Assembly (NCBI GenBank): GCA_013398955.1
Contig: VWPU01013670.1
Coordinates: 248,001-312,000, forward strand
DNA: 64,000 bases
Direction of reading: 5' to 3'
Source of the DNA: Callaeas wilsoni
Taxonomy: Eukaryota; Chordata; Aves; Passeriformes; Callaeidae
Shown: piece after piece, positions 50,471-62,079 of the stretch
How the letters are laid out: the number at the start of each line of letters is the position of its first letter
Position numbering within the stretch: the first letter of the stretch is position 1
Translations under genes and position numbers: made by a program
The notes under the pieces: generated by a model
The model's input: only the letters and a program-made list of their open reading frames with translations
What the model was told of the DNA's origin: nothing
The model's database searches: none

Positions 50471-53400
50471 AAAAGAAAGCATATAGGCATCAACTACAAC
50501 AGATACTTTAAGGCGCTCTTCTGGGCAACAATGACACCAATGTCACAGCCAAAGTTGCACAATTACATCTGCAATTTTCTCATAAGGAAAGAGTCAAGCT
50601 TGCATGGCTTTTCTGACCCAGACTGTGCCAGCAAGGGAAAGAAATTTGGGCAGTGTTTCAAAAAAAAAAAACAATAAAAAAATGTTTTTAAGGCTGTCAG
50701 CACAAAATGAATAGTGAGAGAAATAGAAAATACTGTGGCATACCCAACCTCTTCTATGTTGAATCTCTCCAAAGATTTACAGGTGCTGTCCTAAAATGAC
50801 TGCCTATCGGCAGGGCCTCAGGTTTCTTTAAAATAGTCCTGCATCGAGATGTGCACAGTAGACCCTTCGGCCATGGTATTGGTTCAGGGATAAATCTGAC
50901 TGTAAAAGATTTGGTTAAAAAAACCTGTTTGTTTTTTTTTAAATGGGTGTGTAACAGGCTACTTTAAAGATAATTTCTTCTGTCAACCACCCAGGAAATC
51001 AAAGTCTCTCAGCAGGACAAAACCTGCCATTTATTATAGGGATATACAACTTTTATCATAATATAATGTGCTGGACAATCTTCTAGAATTAAAGAGATTC
51101 TTTTCCTCTATTGAAGTGCTTGGTAGTTGATCTGTCATCAACTACCCACAAGAGAGTAGGAGGGTAAAAATAGACATTCTCCACAATAAATTCCTTTCCA
51201 AATCGTTCAGATTGCCTGTCAATACCTCTTCTGTGGCTGTTCTTGCAGCTACAGGGGATTTTGGCCAACTGGATGGCAGGCAAGCTATGCACTGGAAACG
51301 CTGAAATCTTGAGACTGGAACAGAAAGATGTCAAAATTCAGCATCAGAGTTACTTTCCTGCAACAAATAACAGGTTGGGATTTCACAATCTGGTCACTAC
51401 TCTTGCAAAGACTTGTACAGAACCTCAAGTTAACACACTGCTAGCCTGATTCGGAAAACACAGATAATAATGGAGACCTTTTTCCAGCTGATGTAACAGG
51501 CTGTACATTCAGGAATTGTAAACAGCGTTTTCTCTGAGTACGACTTCTTTCAGCGTGTGAACTTAAATGAAGAAGCTTATGATGGCAGCACTTTTCTGGG
51601 ACATGTTGGTATACAGCATCCAAAAAGCATTGGAAAGGAATTAATACAAGGTGCATTTTTTTTCTTGAAATATTTGGGTTGTTTTTAATGTTTGCTGGCA
51701 TTTAAACTTACAACAAGAAACTTTAAATAAAGACAAACTGGCTATTTGGTCTTGTCTTCACTATTTAGAGACTTCCTCTCTACAGTTTTCATAGGAAGAA
51801 TATAAAACCCAAGTCTAACATCTCAAGCTTCCAGAACAATGAATAAGCCTGTAAATGCCTATTTCCTTTTTTTTTTTAATATTCCCACAAAATTGGAGCA
51901 AGTTTTTCCAAAGAAAATGGCATACAAGAAAATCAGCATTGTAAGATCTGATCCACTGCAACATTTTGACTAACACAAAAACAAGTGATGTAGAGATGTG
52001 AGGCCTCACTTTATCTGACATTAATATTTTACACAGGCTTGATACTCTGAGACAAAAATTACAATGGAATCAGTTCTGTTATCTTTAGCTTCACTGAAGA
52101 AAATCTACAGCATTCTGTAAACTAATCTTTCTTTCATCAGAGTTAAAAACTAATTTTCCATGACACAAAGAGCAAAGCGAGATAAAATCTGTTTCTGAAT
52201 GCATTTGTTGATTAGGAATACAAGTTCAGTTAAATTTTTATTCTTTTTAACTGATGAAGATGATTAAAATGTCAAAAATGCAGCAAAAGCAGAAAATAAA
52301 ATTTAAAAGTTTCTACATTTCATCCAAAAATAAACGTTCTGAATTGAGATACCAATTTCTTCAATTTTAAGTTACTGGAACATATTTCTTTGTAAAAATG
52401 TTCATTTTTTGGGGGTAAGGCTATCGTACAGATTCATAAATTTCTAGTCCAGAAGACAGTGCATGTCACACTCCAGACGTGTTCCTCTTTATAGCGTTGA
52501 CTTGACTCCACTGTTGGAGGCTTTCGCAAAGGTCCTTTTAACCACAAGTTATTAGATGCAGAAATTATGTGGAAGATACATACAGGAAAGAGAAACTTTC
52601 CATAGCATATGTTAAAGCACAAGATTGATGTGATAGCCATGATAGTTACTCCTGGCTCTAGTATTTATTAAAAAATGGAAGTTTTATCAATAACGGATGT
52701 AAATTTGTTACCATGTTTTAAAGAAAGCCCACCATGCACAAAGCTACAGAGCTACAAGGCTGGTAGTAATTTAAAAAGAAAGACATAGTTGAGAAATAGA
52801 GAAGCAAATTCAATGGTTTATTTCTTAAAATTTTGAACGGCATCAGTTAAGCAAAAGAGCAAATGAATAAATATACAGATAAGCAAGAATTTATTTTGTC
52901 AGGTATTTTACGATTCCAAGTAAGTGGACACTATATGCAAAGAAAGAATGTTCTGCACAGATGAAGTAGCAGACTTAGATTCCGGAGATTTTGCTCTTGC
53001 TTCTGTTACTGGCCTTCTGAGTTGCCTCAGCAAGCCCAGCTTGTAGCTCAATTTCATAGCATGTAGCATAGATTTCCTCTGAGAAGCATTTAGTGATGCC
53101 CTGGTAATCGGTCATAAATTGCATTTTTTAATATCTTTTACTGTGATCTTACCCTTTGTAAACACAAAACACAGTTTAAGCAAGGGGGAGACAGTTTATC
53201 CCCACCATGCTACCATTGGGCAAATAATGTTAAGCCAGGTTATTTGCAGAATCCAAAATGGGATTTAAGGCAGACTTAGGCATTTGATCAACTGAAATCT
53301 TGAAAGTCTTTGCTCAGAAATTGTTTCATGCTCCTTAGAAACATCAGGCTTCGACAGAGGTGCATTGGCACCTACAGATCAACTTCTACTCTGTTAAAAT

Positions 53401-55990
53401 CCACCTAAGCACCTAACACTGCACAGGACCAAGGAACTCTGCACATTAGTACATACATATCATACATACATACATATCATGGTGTCAGTACATGTCCTGC
53501 TGGAGTTCTGAAACTAAATCTCCTTATTTCCATGAGGGATTCAATCCACTGAGTGTTAACAATCAAACAAATTGATTGAAAATTAAGACAGACTTGAATA
53601 TCAATGCCTGCTTGAACTGCCACTGATCCATTTTTCATTAGGTAGTCATAAAATGCCTAAACATACCATGGAGCAATAACTGGAACTCAGATCTTCTAGA
53701 AGAAAGGTTTAGCCTTAGGCCACAGCTGGTGTTTTTCTGGACACAGGCACAGAAAGTAGAAAAATTACATTAGAATTGATTAAGAGGATGAAGAGAGATT
53801 TCATGTAACATGGCTTAATCCCTTTTTTGGACTGTAGATAAGACTGAAATCTGCTTCAGGAAGAAGGATTTGAAGCAAGAAGTCCTATAACATTTGTGAT
53901 TGAATTGTAGAATTTTCACCTACTAGAATTTTAGGTGAAAAGTGGTCACCACTTCTGCTTTCAGATCTGTTTCAAATTATTGGTTCCGCCTTCATTTGAA
54001 CAAAGATTTACCTGAAGTGCCAATAAATTCAAATGAGAAGAAGAGATCTTCCCCTGTATGGAAGCAGCACCTTGGCCTCCTACAGAGTGGTAGCTAGGAC
54101 AGAATGCTTTCTCTTAGCTATACAGAAAACAAATTACATGCATCGAGTCGTAGCTTCTTCTAAGGGAACCTAGCATCATACTTAGAGAGTGTGGTGATGA
54201 ATATTACAAGTGCTGAAACCCTTTATTGTGAAGAGATTCTCATATTAGCCATGTCGAACAGAAACAGAGCTCTCTCTCAACATGAAGATGCCTAGTATCT
54301 ACCCAGTAACTTTTGGCCATTCTTGCAGTATTTCAGCTCAGGTTCCAACTTTGTAGTTCATACATCTTCTCGTAAAAATGAATGTTTTAGCTATCTTACA
54401 CTTACCAGTAAGAAATGACATATGTTTCTCATATCCATTATCTTTATAGAAAATAGCACAAAATCTGGCTCAATACAATGAGCACAGTTAAATTTTCGGT
54501 GCAATTCAAAACAGCAGAGGTTTTATAAGTAAACAGGCTTCAGAACTGGTGTTGAACAATTTACAGGGCCTGGATTGGTAATGTAGCCTTGACTAAGAGT
54601 GGCAAACAAACAGCGTCATGACAGAAAAAGCTACCCTGAGTAAGATAGCATCTTGTGACTAACTAACTCCTTTCGATGAAGGCTGATAATATTACCAGCA
54701 AAAGATTCCTCCTCTAGCTCAGTACTAGTGGAGTAAAAGGAACTTATATTACCTGCTACCACCATGCCCAGCTAAATACCTTGGTGCAGCACGCACAGCT
54801 CCTACTTACATTGTCATATTAGACTCATGCCCAAGACAGCACATCAGGGGTCTGATGAGGTCTTCTTTTTCTCAGCTCTAAGGATGCATTCTTCAGACTA
54901 ATTGGTTACAAATGTTCAAGCAAAGTTATTCATATTATACAGTAATGCAATAGTGAGTCTTGAAGACTTTAAATGTTGTCCACTTGTCTTTCTAAATCAA
55001 AATCAGACAGAAATTATTATGGAAAAAAAATCAGTACTTAAAGAAAATGTCATTTTTAATCTAGGGGAAATTCATATCCCAGAATTTCATGGATTATTAG
55101 CATTCTTTTCTTTTCTTTTTTTTTACCGGAGAACAAACCCTTACTTAGCTAGAAAAAAAAACCTCCAAGGATTAGAAATAAAAGTAGAAGCCTTTTCTTG
55201 TTACAGTATTGATCTTGTTCACTAAGATGCGATCAAACACTCAGACTGCCTCACAGAGGTGTTCAGTCCACTGTGTAAAACAAAATGCTAAATCAAATTC
55301 TTAGTGGATGTGCACACATGACACAATTATACAACACTGGCAAAAATATAAGTGCAATGGAAAAAAAATCAGCATACATTGAATGAGCAATAATTACTGT
55401 CTTCCTTCGTCAACACTGGGAATTTCCAGGGAATTTCTAGAATTGCCACACACTGATGTATCTTCTGCAGTTTGGTCAGTGCAGGAAAACCACACAGAAT
55501 CTGTTGAAGTCATCTGCCCAGAATCAACTGAAATTTGAGTCCTGTTTATTCTCCAAGTTTAGCAGAATTAGAGTTTTAGAGAGAGGATTCTTATAAGAAG
55601 TAATGGAAAATAAATTTTTGTGAAAGGATGAGAGAGCTTGTTCTGTTCCTTCTTGGGCTGTAGTTTTGCAGAAGCTGTCACTTAGTAATGCAAGCATTTT
55701 TTACAGTTTCTAATTGAAATGAATTTGTTTTCTTCAAAATCAGAAAAACTGTAGATAAAAAATTGAGCAATCATTTAAACAGGTCCTTGCACCAGATCAC
55801 ATCAACCTAAAACAACCCAGCAAATTCCTTTCTAACTTCCTTTTGAAACTTCCTATGAAAATAATTGTGTTAAGTTGATACAATATGATTTTTATTGGGG
55901 GTGGAGGAAGCCACTGAAGAGGCTGTTTCTGAGAGAGAAGCTCCTTGACACTTCTACTGTGTCCAGCAGAGCCAATCCCTAAAGGCTCTG
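50471..55990. other. Unassigned AT-rich sequence
   Basis: No gene recognised over 5.5 kb. A (TACA)n run with interruptions lies at about 53451-53480, and A or T runs lie near 50660 and 51868. Confidence 0.45.
53451..53480. repeat. (TACA)n microsatellite, interrupted
   Basis: ACATACATATCAT occurs twice, around a run of TACA units. Confidence 0.8.
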
Positions 55991-56089
55991 ACGATTGACA
56001 TATTGGCTGGCCCAGCTAGAGAAGTTAGCGATGCCTCTGTGATAACACATTTAAGAAGGAAAAAAAGGCGCACCAATCCTCTTTCTTCC

Positions 56090-56440
56090 CGCCCTCTCGT
56101 GGGTGAGGGGGTGGCCGGGCCCACTGGGCCCTTTCCCGGCCTGGGCAGCCGGGGCCTTTCCCGGCACGGCCGCCGAGGTCATGCCGGGGGAGCCATCCCG
56201 GCACCGCGAGAGGCCCCGTGGCCAGCGCCGGGAGCGGCCCTACGGCCCGCGCCTGAGAGCGGCCGTGGCCAGAGGCCATGCGGCTGCTGCCATCTTGGCA
56301 CGGCCAGCGATGGGCTTTTCCCGCCTGGCCACTTCCAGCCTGCCGCACCGCCAACAAAGGGACAGAAGTGGCGGCAGCAGCTTCTCCTTTTCAGCACCTC
56401 ACGTGAAGAGAGGCGCTAAATAGAGCCAACACCGTGGTGG
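56090..56440. promoter_or_regulatory. CpG-rich part of the LTR
   Basis: Dense CpG and GGCC-rich sequence, unlike the flanks, inside the 5' part of the LTR. This is where a U3 promoter or enhancer would lie. If the LTR is correctly bounded, this is retroviral regulatory sequence and not an independent gene promoter. Confidence 0.45.
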
Positions 56441-56877
56441 CCGGTGATGCTGGCGGGGATAATATGATCAGTAGCGAGAGGCATGGCGAGTAATCCCACG
56501 ATGTGGAGCCCAGACGAAATCAATCTTTTAGCGCTGCAGAACTTTATAAAAACTTTTCAACTGATAGAACTTGAAAACAAACAAACCTACGAACACTAAT
56601 TCTCTCTCGAGTCAGAGAAAAAGAAAAGGTGGAGACGTGAGGAGAACGGCATGGCGAAACCAAGGTCGGTGCAAAGGAGAGAGGGGAAGGAGGAGGTGCT
56701 CCGAGCATTGGAGCAGAGATTCTTATGCAAGCCATGGTGAGGACTATAATATAACAAACGGTTTCCCTTTAATTCATAAAGTGCATGGGGGGATATAGAA
56801 TTCACCTGCAGCCCAGAAAGTACTCACACTGGAACGTGTGGATGCTGAGAAACTGTAATCTGGCAAAAAGCTTGAAC

Positions 56878-56898
56878 AGAGAGAGAGAGAGAGAGAGA
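56878..56898. repeat. (GA)n microsatellite inside the LTR
   Basis: About ten GA units without interruption. Confidence 0.9.
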
Positions 56899-57527
56899 CC
56901 TTGCTTTCAGAGATAGAGGAAGAAGATCCTTTTATATTAGAATATATCATCCTTAAAAAACTGAACCCCATGAACGAAATGGCTCACGAGAAAAAGCAGT
57001 TGTGGGAAGACTGCTTTGTTCGTGGGAGGGTCTCACATTGCAGCAGGTTTTTTTCCAGGCTGGAACTGCTCTCGTGAAATTTAGAACTACACTGGAAAAG
57101 TTCACAGAGAGCTATCTCTCATGGGAAGGACCCCATAGCATAGTAAAAGAGACTTCTCTCCCTAAATGAACTGAAAGAAAATTTACTTTTTTTAAAAGGT
57201 GATGAACTGGCTAAAAACCCCATATTTTTGTCTCCTGAATTGTCGGTGAGAAAGAAAGAAGGGCTGGGAGGAGGGGGAGGGGTTCTAAAGGTTTATATTA
57301 GTTGTCTCTTTTTTTTTTTTTAATTCTGTTACTAAATTTTTCTTTATACCTTTAAAAATTTGGAGCCTGTTTTGCTCTTACAGTGTTTTCTCCTAATCCT
57401 TATCTCACCCCATAAACTTTGTTATTCCTTCCCTTTCTCTGCTCAGCTACAACAAAAAAAAAAAAAAGAAGAAATAATTTTCGTGAGTGCACTGGCATTT
57501 GGCTAGCATCCAACCCACAACAATGAT

Positions 57528-57946
57528 CTAACAACCTACTGGTTCTTTGCAATGTTCACCAAAAGAACAGAGCACTCAGTCCATAATAATGAATTTCTCC
57601 TGAGAGGACACATAACAGCTACTTTGGTACCATTCTTTCCAGTTATGAAATGTTAGCATCTGACTTGAAAAAGTGCCTTTTAAAAATAATTTTCTGAATC
57701 TTACATTTTGGATAATTTTTACTATCTTAAAAGTCTTTATCATCTCACTCCTGATACCCAGACTTCTACACAAAGAATTCAACATCTGAGAAACTTTTTA
57801 CAGGCTAGCTGAAAGTATGAATAGGAAATGATGAATAAATCTGCCCTAAGAGTACTTAACTGCACCTGTAGCTTTGAACATAGGTGCTGTCATGTTGAAA
57901 TTTATTGGAATATGCAGCTGCTTAAGCACAGGCATAAGAGCCACAA
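57528..57946. other. Unassigned sequence
   Basis: Sequence between the solo LTR and the next CR1; no gene recognised. Confidence 0.45.
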
Positions 57947-58840
57947 AGAATCACAGAATGAGTGAGGTTGGAAACGACCACAGTGGGTCACCTGGTCCAA
58001 CCTCCCTTCTACACATGGAACCTGTTACTCAGGATTTTGTCCAGGGGGTTCTTGAATATCTCCAGTGAGAGAGACTCCATAATCTCTCTGGGCATCCTTT
58101 TCCAGAGTATGGTCACCTGCACAGTAAAGTTCTTTCTCATGTTCAGGCAGAACTACCCTTGCATCAGTTTCTGCTCGTTGTCTCTTGTGCCCTTGGACAC
58201 TGCCAAGCAGAGCCTGGTCCATCCTCTGACCCCTCCCTGCAGACACTGACAGACATTGATGAGGTCCCCTCTCAGTCACCTTGAGGCTGAACAGGCCCAG
58301 CTCCTTCAGTCTTTCCTCGTAAGAGATGCTCCAGACCCTTAATTGTCTTTGCAGGTATCTCCTGGACTCACTCTAGGAGTTTCATATATCTCTTGTCCTG
58401 AGGAGCCCAGATCTGGACACAGCACTCCTGACACGGCCTCACGAGGGCTGAAGAGAGGAGCAGGATCACCTTCTTTGAGCTGCTGGCAGTGTTCTTCGTA
58501 ATGCAGCCCAGGATACCATTGGCCTTCTTGGCCACAAGGGCACACTGCTGGCTCAGGGACCACTTATTGTCCACCAGGACCTCCCAGCCCTTCTCTGCAG
58601 GCCTTTCCAGTAGGTCAGCCCCTAGCCAGTACTGCTGTATGGGATTACTCCTTGCCCAGGTGCAGGACCCTGCATTTGCCTCTGCTGAACTTCAGACAGT
58701 TCTTTGCCCCTCTCTGCAACTTGCTGAGGTCCCTCTGAAGGGCTGCACAGCTCTCCAGGGTACCAGCCACTCCTCTCAGTTTTGCATTGTCTAAGAAATT
58801 TTCTAGAAGGCTGGCAAAGGGCTCAAAGTTCTGCAGGGCC
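57947..58840 (-). mobile_element. CR1 LINE, 3' portion with reverse transcriptase C-terminus
   Basis: On + it opens with AGAATCACAGAATGAGTGAG, the reverse complement of a CR1 3' end, followed by GGTTGGAAACGACC. Read on - from about 58840, the coding part gives AKLRGVAGTLESCAALQRDL, GKCRVLHLG, SLSQQCALVAKKANGILGC and SALVRPCQECCVQIWAP, all from the CR1 region after the reverse transcriptase catalytic box. Further on it continues into the ORF2 end and the 3' tail. Several frameshifts separate these pieces. The copy is 5'-truncated at about 58840 and non-functional. Confidence 0.9.
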
Positions 58841-60420
58841 AAGCCCAGCTTCACCTGAACATTTCTAACAGATTAGAGATCTTATTTATGGATACTGTTT
58901 TCTATTTCATGATTTCGTGAGTTGACTTGTATTTACTTCTCTGACATCAGTCTCAGTAGTGACCTCTTCATGGATACAACTTGTATATTTGCTCCTGTTG
59001 TAGAGGATAGTACATTTTACACATTAGCTGACGTTGACTGATTTGCTTTTGTCAGAAGTCCAGTATGGATGTAGTCGTTCTTGGTGGCAGGCCACTCCCT
59101 GCTCCCAATTCTACTCAGTGTTCAGAAATGACATCTACATGTGTCACTCATCAATCAAAATACTGGGAGACAACATCCTAGCCTCCACTTCTCTGCTGAT
59201 GTTTCATGTCAGGAAAAGGATAGGCTGTTTTCAGGGTCCACAGTACTGTGAGTTTCTGAACAGATTTTCAAGGACAAGTTTATATTTTGGAGGATGTATA
59301 GCTACTCCCTAGCTCCCATCTGATGACACCAAACAATTGCAAGATATTTCTTCTGAAGGCCACCAGGGAACAACTTGTCCACTGCCGCTGTGCCCAAGCT
59401 ACCTGTCTTAAACATCTGGAGGAGCACAATTTACTGCAAACCATAGAGAAACAAAGAGCTTTAGTTTCCTCTTCTCCCTCTCCTCAGAAACCTGATTTCT
59501 GGTGGTTTATCTGATGACATGATTTCTTGACAAGGTTATATGCATGTCCATAGGTAACCATGACTAGAAAGATTGTTCGGTAATAAAATTGTACGGTTTG
59601 AATTAATACTATTTGTAAATGCTTTTAAAAATTCTTTAATTGCCATTCAGTAACTATGAATCTAGCTAGCTCTCTCTCATGCCTAGAGTTTTTTGTAGGA
59701 AACATTAACCTGCCACTTCACTAACTAACTAACTAACTAAGTAAATAACAGAATTGTTAATTAGTTGAAGTGTTTTCTGCCTTTTGATGTATCTGGCACA
59801 AGCACCAACAAGCAAAGCCGACCTGGGGCAGTCTGAAGCAAGGGTCACCACTGTTTTGTTAAACTGTTTGTACAACAGACTCACGGAAGTTCAGAAGACA
59901 TTAAAAGCACTGGTCTTAGATGCCTCAGAAGCTAAGCAAATCTTTTTATCCATATGTAATCTGTGGATGTTACAGGTTAGCCTACCTATTCAGCCCTTCC
60001 ATACGCTCTCCTCTGCTTAGACAGCATTTTGAATGTAAGTAGTGCTTTTTGCAGTCAATAGACAACATTTGCCACAACTAAATAGCTTGCCCTTTTCTGT
60101 TTATATCATTTAGATAGATATAAATGGTTCCAATATGACATTCTTTTCACAGTAATCACAAGAACTTGATGATTCAGAGCTGGAAGGAATATCAGAGGCA
60201 AGGCAGCATCACAAGCAGGGTCAAAGAGAAAGAATGTATGTAAACCCTCCTTCTTTGACCTCCTCCATTCTCTGGGTGCATGAAGTTCTTGTACGCTCTT
60301 GAAAGCTACTTGAAAGGATCTTACACTGCATATACAGGCTTCTATTGCTTGTTATGATCATTAGTGTCTCTTGGTATCATAAATCCCAGTCTGCTTTAGG
60401 GGTTACATATCTCTGAGCTG
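58841..60420. other. Unassigned sequence
   Basis: No gene recognised. It contains five perfect CTAA units at 59721-59740. Confidence 0.45.
59721..59740. repeat. (CTAA)5 microsatellite
   Basis: Five perfect tetranucleotide units, followed by the degenerate GTAAATAA. Confidence 0.92.
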
Positions 60421-60555
60421 CACCAAAAACAAACAAAAAAACCCCACCCCAAAACCCAAAAACCAAACCAAACCAAACTAAATGACCAAAACCAAACCAA
60501 CCAAAAAAACAACAAAAGACCAAAAAAGCAACCAACCGAACAAAAAAACAACACC
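60421..60555. repeat. A/C-rich low-complexity tract
   Basis: About 135 bp almost free of G and T, made of AAACC, CCAAA and CAAAAA units (for example AACCAAACCAAACCAAACTA). It is the longest of four such tracts in the window. A - strand frame through it is rich in Phe, Gly and Trp purely from composition. Confidence 0.88.
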
Positions 60556-62038
60556 AGAAAATAAGACCTGCAGCAGTATTGTTCCTATTTAGAAATATCA
60601 TGGGAAAGTATTTTACCAATTATTGGCATGCAAAAAAAAAAAGTGTGTAATTTTCAAAGTTCCTTGCTTTGAACTACATGTAGGATACATGAAATGTGAT
60701 GTCAATTTTACTGAATCTGGCATTTAGGAGCTAATCATTATCATCAGTAACTGGCAACATGGTAAGGTCTGCAATGATTTGGATCTGTGTGGCCAGTTGT
60801 TATCCATATGCCATAAAGAAAAATAATCTCCTTAAGCCTTGCGGAATGGATGACTGCTCTTCAGAGAGTTGCTTAAATCTTTAACATGCTGCAAACATTT
60901 TAAATAATGCTAGAAAGAAGATATTGTTATCCTTTGTCTCTGTGTTTGATCTTAACAAAAAGTTAAACAATCTGGTAATAAATATAGAACTAATTAAGCT
61001 GCATTTTCAAAACCATAATCCACAGCTGGAGAGTACCCTATAACAGACGAAAATCATATTTTAGATCACAACTCAGCAATAAGCTGACTTTGGAGGACTC
61101 ATTCTTTGATATGGAGACTAGAAAGCAGCAGAGTTTGGCTATTCTTTTTGAAATCTAGGACTAAATAATAAGAGTGTATCTAGCTGGGCAATTATATCTG
61201 AGTCATTGTGTTTTTACTTATAGTATTAAGGGTACTATCATGCCCGAAGCTGCAAAGTGTTTAGAAAAAAATCCTCTGTTCAAGCTGACTCCACTTTTGG
61301 TTCTTGTCTTCATGGTATCTTTGGTGAGACACGTTTGTCATGTATATGTGAAAAGGTATAGTCTTTGGAAAGGTAGTGTCCCAACCCTGTACAGCAGTTA
61401 TGTGGAAATGGAGGTGGAATGCTCCCAATGAGAGACACTGTGCTACACACCTCCTGGGTGATGCCACACTCGGGAAGGCTGACACCTGCCCAGACGGCCT
61501 TAGCAGAGGATCCAGCCCTGCCTGCACAGCAGGAGACACGGGGAGCTGTCCCTTCCTTGTCGGCCATGCCCTAGGCATCTCTGCTAGCCAAGGGTTCGCT
61601 TCCATCTCCCTTCCTCACGCTGAGAGGTGCTTACTCAAAGAAGTTATCCCAGTGACTGCTACAAATTAACTGACAAAGAAGAGGCAATGTGTGAGCTCCC
61701 CCTGCAATGTGTGAGCTATTAACCAGCTCAGAGGGAGCCCAGCTGGCTACCCTGGTCGCCTGTGGTGAGGCAAGCGTGTTCAGCTGTTGGGCTGATGTTC
61801 CTAGCTGTCAGCTCTGTTTCAAATAGTTCCATGAGCAAAGCCTGGAAGTAACTTATTCACTCCCTTTCAGTAGCACTCAAGAAAGATGGAGCTATGGAGT
61901 TTTAGTATGGCTTTGTTGCCTTTCTAAAAAGGATTGTGATTGGATCCACGTAGAGTACTGGATAGTTAGCACCTTTCAGGGTACATGTCCCCGTGTGTGA
62001 AAAAGTATGAATAACTTTTTTTATCTGTTACATCCCCC
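60556..62038. other. Unassigned sequence with a GC-richer patch
   Basis: 61370-61640 is richer in G and C than its flanks and is open on both strands (97 codons on +, 114 on -). I recognise no protein in it. A 14-bp repeat, GCAATGTGTGAGCT, occurs at 61684-61697 and again at 61704-61717. Confidence 0.4.
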
Positions 62039-62079
62039 ACAAAAAAAAAAAAAAAAAAAAAAACAAAAAAAAAACCAAA
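62039..62079 (+). repeat. Poly-A tract
   Basis: Two long A runs separated by a single C, ending in CCAAAAAC. No processed pseudogene or SINE body is visible upstream. Confidence 0.9.

Larger units (their letters stand above)
55991..57527 (+). mobile_element. Solo LTR of an endogenous retrovirus, with target-site duplication
   Basis: The proposed LTR runs from TGACATATTGGCTGGCCC (55996) to CATCCAACCCACAACA (57522), about 1.53 kb, with canonical TG...CA ends. It is flanked by ACGAT (55991-55995) and ATGAT (57523-57527), a 5-bp duplication with one C/T difference at a former CpG. The inside holds a CpG-rich stretch (56090-56440), a (GA)n run, a TATA-like TTTATATTA near 57291, and T-rich then A-rich sequence near the end, which together fit a U3-R-U5 layout read on +. 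No gag, pol or env sequence adjoins it, so it is most simply a solo LTR left by recombination. A 5-bp duplication would fit ERVL-type or similar elements, but the family is not certain. The open frames inside are not genes. Confidence 0.68.

Noticed and set aside
56003..56423. Open frames of 106-138 codons in CpG-rich sequence, resembling a first exon
   Set aside because: They fall inside the solo LTR, overlap in several frames on both strands, and contain no known protein.
60377..60619. A - strand frame rich in Phe, Gly and Trp with apparent membrane character
   Set aside because: It is the translation of the A/C-rich low-complexity tract.
61990..62079. A processed pseudogene ending in poly-A
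   Set aside because: The sequence upstream of the A-tract shows no coding remnant or polyadenylation signal at the expected spacing.
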